Origin: an uncultured Ilumatobacter sp.
Lineage (GTDB): Bacteria; Actinomycetota; Acidimicrobiia; Acidimicrobiales; Ilumatobacteraceae
Assembly: GCA_938049325.1 (NCBI GenBank)
Contig: CALICC010000042.1
Span: forward strand, 1-18,170
Reading direction: 5' to 3'
Length of the DNA: 18,170 nucleotides
This document shows, piece after piece, positions 6,058-13,069 of the stretch; the first letter of the stretch is position 1; each line of letters opens with the position of its first letter. Under the pieces are notes generated by a model, which saw only the letters and a list, made by a program, of their open reading frames with translations, made no database searches and was not told where the DNA came from. The position numbers and the translations under genes were made by a program.

Positions 6058-7248
6058 ATGGCTTCTACAGGTTCCTACATCGTCGCTGGCGCTCGCACTC
6101 CCATCGGAAAGATGAGCGGCGCCCTCGCATCCTTCTCCGCCGCTGACCTCGGTGGCATCGCGATTGCCGAGGCGCTCGCACGCGCCGGCGTTGCTCCCGA
6201 CGAGGTGGATCACGTGATCATGGGCCAGGTACTCATGGCCGGGCAGGGCCAGGTGCCGAGCCGCCAGGCTGCAACGAAGGCCGGCATTCCAATGAACGTC
6301 CCGGCGGTCAACATCAACAAGGTGTGCCTGTCGGGCCTCAACTCGATCTATCTCGCTCACCAGATGGTTGCGATGGGCGACGCCGACATCGTCGTCGCCG
6401 GCGGCATGGAGTCGATGACCAACGCTCCATACCTCGCCGACGGTGCTCGTGGCGGTTTCCGCTACGGCAACACCGAATTGCGCGACGCGATCATCGCCGA
6501 TGGCCTGTGGTGCTCGTTCGACTCGTGCCTGATGGGCCTCGGCACCGAGCGCTACACCGGGGAGACCAGCATCACTCGCGAGCAACAAGACGAGATCGCG
6601 GCTGCGTCGAATCAACGAGCGGCGGCGGCGATCGAGGCCGGCAAGTTCAACGACGAAATCGTCACCGTCTCGGTCCCCCAACGCAAGGGCGATCCGATTC
6701 TGGTCGAACATGACGAAGGCGTCCGCGGCAACACGACCATGGAAACCCTCGCCGGCATGCGTCCCGCATTCGACAAGGAAGGCACCATCACCGCCGCCAA
6801 CGCGTCGCAGCTTTCCGACGGCGGTTCAGCCGTCATCGTCATGTCGAAAGAAGCTGCTGAGCAGCGCGGCGTCACGCCGCTCGGTGAGATCCTCGGCTAC
6901 GGCATGGTCGCCGGCCCCGACAGCGCCTCGCTGCTGACGCAGCCGAGCCGGGCCATCATGCAAGCCGCCGAGAAGGCCGGCGTCGCAGTCGGTGACCTCG
7001 ATCTTCTCGAGATCAACGAGGCCTTCGCCGCCGTCGGCCGAGCATCGATCGACGAACTCGGCGTGTCGGATGACATCGTCAACGTGAACGGCGGAGCGAT
7101 TGCGCTCGGGCATCCGATCGGCATGAGCGGCAACCGGCTCGCGCTGACACTGCTGCACGAGCTGGGCCGCCGAGGTGGCGGCGTCGGCGCTGCGGGCCTC
7201 TGCGGCGGCGGCGGTCAGGGCGACGCCATCGTCGTCAAGACAGTGTGA
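6058..7248 (+). CDS. Acetyl-CoA C-acetyltransferase (thiolase)
   Basis: Thiolases of this type condense two acetyl-CoA to acetoacetyl-CoA, or cleave it in the reverse direction. The 396-residue length is typical. The nucleophilic Cys is C90 in INKVCLSGLNSI. The catalytic His is H352 in GGAIALGHPIGMSG, and the second Cys is C382 in GAAGLCGGGGQGDA. The N terminus IVAGARTPIGKMSGAL and the GGMESMTNAPYL segment are also standard. The sequence resembles biosynthetic and degradative short-chain thiolases (AtoB/PhaA/FadA-like), so the exact substrate length is not certain. Divergence from ccr across a 118-bp shared promoter region suggests that both serve acetoacetyl-CoA to ethylmalonyl-CoA flux, or polyhydroxybutyrate use. 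No reductase or hydratase for the steps in between is present here. Confidence 0.92.
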   Translation: MASTGSYIVAGARTPIGKMSGALASFSAADLGGIAIAEALARAGVAPDEVDHVIMGQVLMAGQGQVPSRQAATKAGIPMNVPAVNINKVCLSGLNSIYLAHQMVAMGDADIVVAGGMESMTNAPYLADGARGGFRYGNTELRDAIIADGLWCSFDSCLMGLGTERYTGETSITREQQDEIAAASNQRAAAAIEAGKFNDEIVTVSVPQRKGDPILVEHDEGVRGNTTMETLAGMRPAFDKEGTITAANASQLSDGGSAVIVMSKEAAEQRGVTPLGEILGYGMVAGPDSASLLTQPSRAIMQAAEKAGVAVGDLDLLEINEAFAAVGRASIDELGVSDDIVNVNGGAIALGHPIGMSGNRLALTLLHELGRRGGGVGAAGLCGGGGQGDAIVVKTV

Positions 7249-7378
7249 GCAACGAGTTGAGAGTTTCGATCTCGTCGGTGTTGTATTCCACCGAAGGTGC
7301 TCCGAAGAACACTCGACGCGTCATCCGACCACGGAACGCTGACGGAATGGCACAATCAGTGACTTTAGTTGCTCGACG

Positions 7379-7407
7379 TTGACATTTGGCAGAGCATTTC
7401 GTAACGT
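7379..7407 (+). promoter_or_regulatory. Near-consensus housekeeping-sigma promoter in an intergenic gap
   Basis: A perfect -35 TTGACA (7379-7384) is followed by a 17-nt spacer and a TAACGT -10 (7402-7407). Expected transcription start is about 7413-7415, reading toward the 3' end of recR on the opposite strand. No annotated gene lies downstream in this direction, which makes it an orphan promoter. Confidence 0.55.
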
Positions 7408-7413
7408 AAGCGC

Positions 7414-7547
7414 AACAACTTGATCGTTCGAACGCTCGACGTGCTCAACAGCACACAGAGAAGTTCGACACCTTCTGAGGCATCATCAATCCGAACCGGC
7501 CCGTCCGCCCGCTACCGGTTCGAGGAGATGGTGCCTCAGTTCATTTT
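7414..7547 (+). ncRNA. Candidate small RNA downstream of an orphan promoter
   Basis: A transcript from the promoter at 7379-7407 would carry, in order, the palindrome CGTTCGAACG, the stem GTGCT-CAAC-AGCAC, and an 8-bp stem CGAACCGG/CCGGTTCG with a 15-nt loop. A weak GAGG/CCTC stem follows, then the T-rich stretch TTCATTTT (7540-7547). These ends are guesses; read-through would make RNA antisense to the recR 3' end. No known RNA family is recognised. A TTG-initiated frame from 7420 runs into recR antisense sequence and does not look like a protein. Confidence 0.3.
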
Positions 7548-7594
7548 CGGACCAAGCCGTGCGGCCCAGATCCCGATCGAACCGCAGCGTCGAG

Positions 7595-8221
7595 TCAGTG
7601 ACCTGGCGAATCCTCGGCAACGTTGCGACGACCTTCGAGCGCTCGGCCAAGCGTGAGCTCGTCCGCGTATTCGAGGTCGCCACCAACGGGGAGCCCGCTG
7701 GCAATGCGGGTCACGGTCAACCCGATCGGCTGGAGGAGGCGCGCCAGGTACATCGCGGTCACCTCGCCCTCGGTGTTGGGGTTCGTGCACAAGATGACTT
7801 CGTCGATCCCTTCCGGGTCGATGCGGGCGACCAACTCGCGGATCTTGAGATGCTCGGGACCGACACCTTCGAGCGGGCTCATCGCACCCTGAAGCACGTG
7901 ATACCGACCGCGGAACTCGCCGGTCTTCTCGAGCGCCACGATGTCGCGCGACTCTTCGACGACGCACACGACGCTCGTATCGCGTCCGTCGTCTTTGCAG
8001 ATCGGGCACAACGTGTCGTCGGCGACATTGAAGCACCGCTCGCAGAATCGCACGCGCGCCTTCGCGTCACTGATCGCGTCGGCAAGCCGCGCCACGTCGT
8101 CGGCGGGAATCTTGAGGAGATGGAACGCGATCCGTTGCGCTGACTTCGGCCCGACGCCGGGGAGCCGACCGAGTTCGTCGATCAGGATCTGGACGGGCGC
8201 TGTGTAGGTCGTGTTGGCCAT
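7595..8221 (-). CDS. recR: Recombination mediator protein RecR
   Basis: RecR works with RecO (and RecF) to load RecA onto gapped DNA. The 208-residue protein has the complete layout. An N-terminal helix-hairpin-helix is seen in LGRLPGVGPKSAQRIAF (about 17-33). A C4 zinc finger uses C60, C63, C72 and C75. A Toprim domain includes VVEESRDIVALEKTGEFRGRYHVL and LCTNPNTEGEVTAMYLA. A C-terminal segment RIASGLPVGGDLEYADELTLGRAL matches the family. The start lies 23 nt after the dnaX stop on the same strand. Only a weak AAGGA is seen upstream, so the two genes are very probably cotranscribed. The small DNA-binding protein gene (ybaB/ebfC) that often sits between dnaX and recR is absent. Confidence 0.96.
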   Translation of the reverse strand: MANTTYTAPVQILIDELGRLPGVGPKSAQRIAFHLLKIPADDVARLADAISDAKARVRFCERCFNVADDTLCPICKDDGRDTSVVCVVEESRDIVALEKTGEFRGRYHVLQGAMSPLEGVGPEHLKIRELVARIDPEGIDEVILCTNPNTEGEVTAMYLARLLQPIGLTVTRIASGLPVGGDLEYADELTLGRALEGRRNVAEDSPGH

Positions 8222-8244
8222 GCGAGGGAAGGTCCTTGGCGAGA

Positions 8245-10443
8245 TCAGTAGGTGTCGTCGACGAGTTCGGAACCCGGAAACGCTTCGGCCAAGCGGTCGA
8301 TCGGTGTCTTGACGCTCTCGGGCGGCGCGTCGATGAGCTCGTCGAGGTCGACCTCCTCATCGTTGGGCAGCGTGTCGGCAAGGGTTTGCAGCCCTGCATC
8401 AGGATCGGGTTCGGCGCCGCGGGCACGCGCTTCGTCGGCGATCGCTCGACCATTGGCCACCGTCGTGGTCGTCGGCGACGCATCTGCCGATTCGGACGCC
8501 GCAGCGTCGATGGTTGGACGCTCGACCGGCTCGGTCACATCGGCACCGTCCGGCACGGTCACATCGGCCCCGTCCGGCACGACACTCAGACGAGCTGCAG
8601 GATCGTCGGCCGGCGCCTCAGGGAGTCCAGGAGTTGGGGCGAGGTCGTGAGCGAGCGCACCTGAGGTCGACGCCATGTCGGGCGACCCGATGACTCCCGC
8701 AGGCGGTGCGGCCTCGACGCTGGCCGCGCCACTGGGCTCCGAGAGGGTGGCGCCGCCGCCACCACCGCCAGATCCGCCACCGCCATCGTTGCCGCCACCG
8801 CCGTCGACGATCATTTCAACTGCAACCGGCGAGCCAACGTGCTCGGCAACCGCAGCTTCGACCTCGGCGCGCAACCCCTCGCACTTCTCGCGATGCGGTG
8901 CATTGGGGAGCGCGATGGTCAGCGATCCGGGTGCCGACGCAACGAACTGTGCGGGCGCAAACCGCGCCCGGATCATGCCCTTGAACTTCGAGCGGATTGC
9001 GGACCAGTCATCAGGCGAGACAGCTCCTCCCCCGCCGGAAGATGCGCTCGCAGCTGCCGGCGCCGGTTCAGGAGCGGCCGGAGCTGGTGCAGGCGCCGGG
9101 CTCGCTGCGGCCGGGGGCGCAGACTCCGGCGCAACAGCTGGCTCGGCGACCGGCGCGGTCGGCGGTTCCGCTGCCGGAGTAGGCGCCGCGTCAGGTGCGG
9201 GAGCTGGTGCAGGCGTCGGGCTCGCTGAGGCGACTCGCGAACCCAGCTTGCGTTTGCCCGTGTCGGGGTCGACGGGGGCAGGAGTTGCCGGAGCTGGGGC
9301 CGCCGCCGCTGGAGCAGCTCCAGCAGCTGGCACGGCGGCACCTGCCGCCACTTGACGTTCGAGCTTGTGGAGCCGCGCCGCGAGACCGGCGACATCGTCG
9401 GTGAGCTGTTCGGACGTGAGCTGGACGATCGCGACGTCGAGCAACACTCGCGGATCAGGAGCTTGACGCATCTCGGTCAGCGCTTGACCGAGATGTTCGA
9501 TCCCGCGCACGAGGCCTGCCGGTCCGAGTCGCCGCGAGACGTCCGTGAGCGCTTCGAGGCGCTGCGACGGCAATTGCACGAGCTCGGGCGCCATGAGCGA
9601 GAGGAACCCCTCCCGCAAGAACCGGATCAGTTCCTCGGTCACCGTGCGCGGGTCGCGGCCTCGGTTGATCGCCTGCGCGAGCATCGTGAGCGCACGTCCC
9701 GGCTCGTGCTCGATCATGGCTTCGACGAACTCTTCGACGGCCATCACCTCGGCTGCGTCGCCGCCGGTGTTCGCCACGAGTTCGAGCGCCGAGAGTGTGT
9801 CACGGGGCGACCCCGCCCCCTGCGCGATGACCTGCTCGACGGCTTCGTCGGTGACGGTGAGTCCGGCATCTTCGGCAACCCAGCGAACGTGCTCGTGCAA
9901 CGTGTCGGCTCCCAGCAGGTGGAAGCGGAGATGCTGTGTGCGGCTCCGGATCGTGTCGGACATCTTCTGCGGGTCCGTCGTGGCCAACACGAAGACGACA
10001 TGCGGAGGAGGTTCCTCGAGCGTCTTCAGCAGCGCGGCCTCCGCCCCCTTCGAGAGCATGTGTACCTCGTCGAGGATGTACACCTTGTGGCGCCCGGGTG
10101 TGCCCAGAGACGCTTTCTCGATCAGGTCGCGCATCGCATCGACACCGTTGTTGCTCGCAGCATCGAGCTCGTGCACGTCGTAACTGGTGCCCTTTTCGAC
10201 GGCGACGCACGACTCGCATTCGCAGCACGGTTCACCCTCTGCCGGGTTCTGGCAGTTGAGCACCTTCGCGAGAATTCGCGCCGACGAGGTCTTGCCGGTT
10301 CCGCGCGGCCCCGAGAACAGATACGCCTGGCCCTCACGACCCTCGGCAACCGACGATCGGAGTGCCTTGACGATGTGGTCCTGCCCTTTGAGCTCGGAGA
10401 AGCGGCGGGGCCGGTAGCGGCGGTACAACGACTGGGTGGCCAT
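8245..10443 (-). CDS. dnaX: DNA polymerase III subunit gamma/tau
   Basis: DnaX forms the clamp-loader core that opens the beta clamp and links polymerases at the replication fork. The 732-residue protein begins with the canonical SLYRRYRPRRFSELKGQDHI. Walker A is GPRGTGKT (45-52). The zinc module uses C64, C73, C76 and C79, and Walker B is DEVH (125-128). The segment RSRTQHLRF is the region of the SRC/arginine-finger motif, with Thr in place of Cys. Domain III follows up to about residue 360. Then comes a long Ala/Pro-rich linker (about 363-475), a folded tau-type segment (WSAIRSKFKGMIRARF onward), a Gly-rich stretch and an acidic tail. The tail contains a duplicated VPDGADVT. No A-rich slippery site for programmed frameshifting is seen. 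A TAGTGT -10 lies 8 nt upstream, and recR follows directly. Confidence 0.96.
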   Translation of the reverse strand: MATQSLYRRYRPRRFSELKGQDHIVKALRSSVAEGREGQAYLFSGPRGTGKTSSARILAKVLNCQNPAEGEPCCECESCVAVEKGTSYDVHELDAASNNGVDAMRDLIEKASLGTPGRHKVYILDEVHMLSKGAEAALLKTLEEPPPHVVFVLATTDPQKMSDTIRSRTQHLRFHLLGADTLHEHVRWVAEDAGLTVTDEAVEQVIAQGAGSPRDTLSALELVANTGGDAAEVMAVEEFVEAMIEHEPGRALTMLAQAINRGRDPRTVTEELIRFLREGFLSLMAPELVQLPSQRLEALTDVSRRLGPAGLVRGIEHLGQALTEMRQAPDPRVLLDVAIVQLTSEQLTDDVAGLAARLHKLERQVAAGAAVPAAGAAPAAAAPAPATPAPVDPDTGKRKLGSRVASASPTPAPAPAPDAAPTPAAEPPTAPVAEPAVAPESAPPAAASPAPAPAPAAPEPAPAAASASSGGGGAVSPDDWSAIRSKFKGMIRARFAPAQFVASAPGSLTIALPNAPHREKCEGLRAEVEAAVAEHVGSPVAVEMIVDGGGGNDGGGGSGGGGGGATLSEPSGAASVEAAPPAGVIGSPDMASTSGALAHDLAPTPGLPEAPADDPAARLSVVPDGADVTVPDGADVTEPVERPTIDAAASESADASPTTTTVANGRAIADEARARGAEPDPDAGLQTLADTLPNDEEVDLDELIDAPPESVKTPIDRLAEAFPGSELVDDTY
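8533..8580 (-). repeat. 24-bp tandem duplication inside dnaX
   Basis: Two adjacent 24-bp copies (8533-8556 and 8557-8580) differ at a single base (A8545 versus C8569). They encode VPDGADVT twice, in frame, in the disordered acidic tail of DnaX. The near-identity suggests a recent duplication. Confidence 0.85.
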
Positions 10444-10451
10444 CGCCGCTC

Positions 10452-10457
10452 ACACTA
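10452..10457 (-). promoter_or_regulatory. Putative -10 element of dnaX-recR (leaderless)
   Basis: On the minus strand the hexamer reads TAGTGT and ends 8 nt before the dnaX ATG (10443). A 5-bp dyad CTCCG/CGGAG (10477-10493) lies near the expected -35 position. Confidence 0.5.
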
Positions 10458-10501
10458 CCGACACGTAGCCGAGCCCCTCCGCTGACACCGGAGCGATACG
10501 A

Positions 10502-10521
10502 GTTCGGCGCACGGGCCGAAC
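10502..10521. repeat. 7-bp inverted repeat between divergent genes
   Basis: GTTCGGC (10502-10508) and GCCGAAC (10515-10521) are perfect complements separated by 6 nt. The dyad sits in the middle of the 140-bp region between dnaX and the divergent small membrane-protein gene. It could be an operator or a chance hairpin. Confidence 0.4.
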
Positions 10522-10571
10522 GGAGCGGTCGACAGTCAACGGGGTGCTCGCACCACCGATGATTCTCGGCA

Positions 10572-10577
10572 TACAGT
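10572..10577 (+). promoter_or_regulatory. Putative -10 element of the small membrane-protein gene (leaderless)
   Basis: TACAGT ends exactly 6 nt before GTG 10584. No Shine-Dalgarno sequence is present. It supports the GTG start over the ATG two codons later. Confidence 0.55.
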
Positions 10578-10583
10578 CGCAGC

Positions 10584-11099
10584 GTGGCGATGTCTCCAGA
10601 CACCCGACGACGAGTCGTGATGGCCGTGGTCGTCCTGATCATCGTGGCCTTCGTGCTCACGACGACCGCCTGCACCAGCACCACCGATGAGTCTGGCGCC
10701 GCGGTCACCGACGGCGAGCGTCTTTCGGCAACCGTGTACCCGACGGTGATGGGTGACATCTGCAGTGAGAGTGACGTTGCGCTCGCTCAGCTGCCGCCGC
10801 CCGAGGAGTCTGGGCAGGCCGAATGGGTCGACGCCGTGGCGCTCGTGCTCCTCGACGAGGCCGCTGCGTTCGACGTTCTATTCGTCAGCGACTCGCGGCG
10901 AAGCGACCACCTCTCGTTCGTGGTCAACACCGAGCAGCAGGCCGCCGAATGGGCGAACCTCGCCGCGGCGCTGCGCAACGGCGACAGCGAGGCGCTCGCC
11001 GCGTCCACCGACGAGATCGCCGCACTGACCCTCGGACGAAACGATCTCGCCGCCGAAATGGGCCTCGACGGCTGCCAGGAACGACAGATCGGCGGATGA
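10584..11099 (+). CDS. Hypothetical membrane-anchored protein, possible lipoprotein
   Basis: The 171-residue protein starts with a basic segment (TRRR) and a strong hydrophobic stretch, residues 11-27, followed by TTTAC with Cys at 30. This resembles a lipoprotein signal, but the -3 position is Thr instead of the usual Leu, so it may be a simple membrane anchor. The rest is Ala- and Glu-rich and mostly helical, with two further Cys (ICSESD and DGCQER) that could form a disulfide outside the membrane. No known domain is recognised. It is divergent from dnaX and precedes the CopC-CopD gene by 70 bp. Codon use is like that of its neighbours. It is supported as real by its leaderless promoter, export signal and third-position GC. 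Confidence 0.7.
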   Translation: MAMSPDTRRRVVMAVVVLIIVAFVLTTTACTSTTDESGAAVTDGERLSATVYPTVMGDICSESDVALAQLPPPEESGQAEWVDAVALVLLDEAAAFDVLFVSDSRRSDHLSFVVNTEQQAAEWANLAAALRNGDSEALAASTDEIAALTLGRNDLAAEMGLDGCQERQIGG

Positions 11100-11154
11100 G
11101 AACGCCCCCGCTCGCCGCCCGAATCCATCGCGCACCGCTCAGCCACTCCCGCAC

Positions 11155-11160
11155 TAGCCT
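11155..11160 (+). promoter_or_regulatory. Putative -10 element of the CopC-CopD gene
   Basis: TAGCCT ends 9 nt before GTG 11170, a little farther than the other examples in the window, so a very short leader is possible. No Shine-Dalgarno sequence is seen. Confidence 0.45.
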
Positions 11161-11169
11161 CGGCGCATC

Positions 11170-13062
11170 GTGATCGAAGTAGCCCGTTCCCCGATGCGTC
11201 GAGCCGCGCCACGATCGCCGCGGACGCTCCAGCGCCTGTTCGCGAGCGCGTTCGTTGCCATGCTGACCGTGCTCGGACTCGGATTCGGCACCGCGCACGC
11301 CGACAACACCGTCACCAATTCGTCGCCGCCGAACGGCGAGTCGATCAATCAGTCGCCTGACGAGATCCTGATCGGTTTCGCCGAAGAACTCGGCGAAACC
11401 AACGACATCGACCTGTTCTGCGAGGCCGACGCGATCGCAGTACCCGATCCACAGGTGCTCGACGACGGAAAGACACTGTCGGTCGAACTCACCGAGCCGC
11501 TGCCGAGCGGCACGTGCACCGCAAACTGGCTCGTCAGCAACACCGACAACGAGCCGAACGGACGCGGCTCCATCAACTTCGTGGTGCAGAACGACACGCC
11601 GACCGAAACGGTCGCGCCCGACGCCGACGCTCCCGCCGATGCGGTCACCACGCCTCCAGTCGACGGCGAAGCCAGCACCGTCGAAATCGCTGACACCAAC
11701 AGCGAGACCGACGCCGAGGTCATCGACCTGTCGGTCGCTGGTCGCGGGCACGCCTCGGTCTGGCTCGCGCGCCTCATCTCGACCATCGGCATCGCCACGC
11801 TGTTCGGCGCACTGTTCGTCATCACCGCAGCGTGGCCCGAGGGTGTCGAATACCTGGTCACGATCAAGTTCCTGCGTGCGGTATGGATCGTGGCGCTGAT
11901 CGGCACGTTGCTGTTCACCGCCACCGCGGCCGGTGTGGTGACGCCCGAGGCGGGAGGCAGCGGATTCAGTCCGTCGACGTGGCTCGACCTCCTCGACGCC
12001 GGATGGGCCGGCCGGGCGCTCCTGCTCCGCCTGATCTTGTTGATCGGCGCCGGATGGGTCGCGTTCCGACCCGACCGAGCCATCGATCCCACCACTCAGC
12101 TCGCTGCACTCGGTGTTCCCGGCCTGTGTGCTGCACTGCTCGGCGTGTCACGCACGATGGGTGACCTGGCAGCACTCGGCGTCTTGATGGGCATCATCCA
12201 CGCCCTTGCCATGTCGGTGTGGATCGGCGGTGTCATCCTCGCAGCCCGAGTGATCGTCTCAGGTCCGGGCGAAGAAGACCTCGTGCACGCCGTGCGCGGC
12301 TTCAGCCGTGTGTCGGTGCCCGCCATCGCGATCACGATCATCACGGGCATCATCCAGATGGTTCGCCTCGACGGTGATGCGCTGTTCCAATCAGGCCACG
12401 GCCGCGTCGTGCTCCTCAAAGTCGTCGTGGTCGCGGCGATGATCTTCGTGGCCATCTCGGCCCGCCAGTTCATTGCTCAACGCGTCAACCGTGCGCAACA
12501 GTTGAGCGTGCCGCTCGCCGATCGTCTCCGCCGAGCGTTTGGCGCCGAGGCCGGCATCGGAGTGGTCACCCTGGCACTCAGCTCGTGGCTGCTGGCCTTC
12601 ATCCCACCCAACATCGACCCGGTGCCTCCAATCGACTACGCGGTGACGCAGAACCATACGGTCGAGCAGGCCGACTTCGAAGTCGACATCAGCTTCACCG
12701 ACAACACGGTCGGACTCATCGGCATCGAAGTCGACGTCAAGGCGCCCGCCGAGGGCATTTCCAATCTCGTCGTCGTGCTGACAGGACCGACCCCACAAGA
12801 CGGCGGCTTCCGCCAACCGGTCCCGCTCACCGAACCCGGCATCGCCGTTCGCAAGGAAGCCAACGGCTTCCCCATCGAGACGGCGGGCACCTGGACGGTG
12901 CAAGTCGAAGCGCTCACGCCCAGCGGGGCCGTGACGAGCACGGCCCAGACCTTTGCTGTGCTCACTGCCGACGGCACCGCCGTGACCACGCTGGTTCCGG
13001 CACCTCAGACCAGCTTGGTCGAAGCTCCCGTGGCGAGCGATCCCGCGTCGCCCGAAGGCTGA
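11170..13062 (+). CDS. CopC-CopD fusion, copper-resistance-type membrane protein
   Basis: The 630-residue protein combines an exported CopC-like domain with a CopD-like membrane domain, a layout linked to copper uptake or tolerance. A signal peptide (hydrophobic core about 22-40) ends at AHA (42-44). The CopC-like domain (45-140) starts with NSSPPNGESINQSPDEILIGFAEEL, which matches the family's first strands. A Thr/Asp/Ala-rich linker follows. About eight membrane segments lie between 200 and 480, including the CopD-type GIIHALAMSVWIGGVILAA. The C-terminal ectodomain (about 490-600, NHTVEQADFEVDIS to TWTVQVEALTPSG) resembles the beta domain often found after CopD. Copper ligands look altered: the mature N terminus is Asp, not His, and the DGHP motif reads DNEP. 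C84 and C116 may form a disulfide. It ends 7 bp before the convergent ligase gene. The family is clear; copper transport is not proven. Confidence 0.85.
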   Translation: MIEVARSPMRRAAPRSPRTLQRLFASAFVAMLTVLGLGFGTAHADNTVTNSSPPNGESINQSPDEILIGFAEELGETNDIDLFCEADAIAVPDPQVLDDGKTLSVELTEPLPSGTCTANWLVSNTDNEPNGRGSINFVVQNDTPTETVAPDADAPADAVTTPPVDGEASTVEIADTNSETDAEVIDLSVAGRGHASVWLARLISTIGIATLFGALFVITAAWPEGVEYLVTIKFLRAVWIVALIGTLLFTATAAGVVTPEAGGSGFSPSTWLDLLDAGWAGRALLLRLILLIGAGWVAFRPDRAIDPTTQLAALGVPGLCAALLGVSRTMGDLAALGVLMGIIHALAMSVWIGGVILAARVIVSGPGEEDLVHAVRGFSRVSVPAIAITIITGIIQMVRLDGDALFQSGHGRVVLLKVVVVAAMIFVAISARQFIAQRVNRAQQLSVPLADRLRRAFGAEAGIGVVTLALSSWLLAFIPPNIDPVPPIDYAVTQNHTVEQADFEVDISFTDNTVGLIGIEVDVKAPAEGISNLVVVLTGPTPQDGGFRQPVPLTEPGIAVRKEANGFPIETAGTWTVQVEALTPSGAVTSTAQTFAVLTADGTAVTTLVPAPQTSLVEAPVASDPASPEG

Positions 13063-13069
13063 CCCGCGC

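Larger units (their letters stand above)
7249..7594. other. Gene-free gap between convergent thiolase and recR
   Basis: No convincing protein gene lies in these 346 bases. Base composition is visibly less GC-rich than in the flanking genes. The gap holds a near-consensus promoter (7379-7407), a 10-bp palindrome CGTTCGAACG (7425-7434), a small stem GTGCT/AGCAC (7441-7454) and an 8-bp stem CGAACCGG/CCGGTTCG (7492-7522). I tested it by eye for tRNA and SRP RNA features and found neither. Confidence 0.6.

Noticed and set aside
7492..7535. GGTTCGA-like words suggesting a tRNA T-loop in the thiolase-recR gap
   Set aside because: The flanking bases do not form a 5-bp T-stem, and no acceptor stem or anticodon arm can be drawn on either strand.
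7420..7656. Possible 78-codon gene starting with TTG in the gap before recR
   Set aside because: No Shine-Dalgarno site and no domain are seen, and its second half is antisense to the recR 3' end. A non-coding transcript is the better reading of the promoter upstream.
8245..10443. Programmed frameshift site for a short gamma form of DnaX
   Set aside because: No A-rich slippery heptamer is present in the gene on the coding strand.
9352..10485. Long open frame (377 codons) on the plus strand opposite dnaX
   Set aside because: It is antisense to the conserved AAA+ domain of dnaX, gives an Arg/Glu/His-rich product with no motif, and arises from high GC content.
10444..10583. Possible SRP RNA or tRNA-Ser near dnaX, as in other bacteria
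   Set aside because: The conserved SRP RNA core (GGTCCGGAAGG-like) and tRNA arms are absent here and in the recR-side gap.
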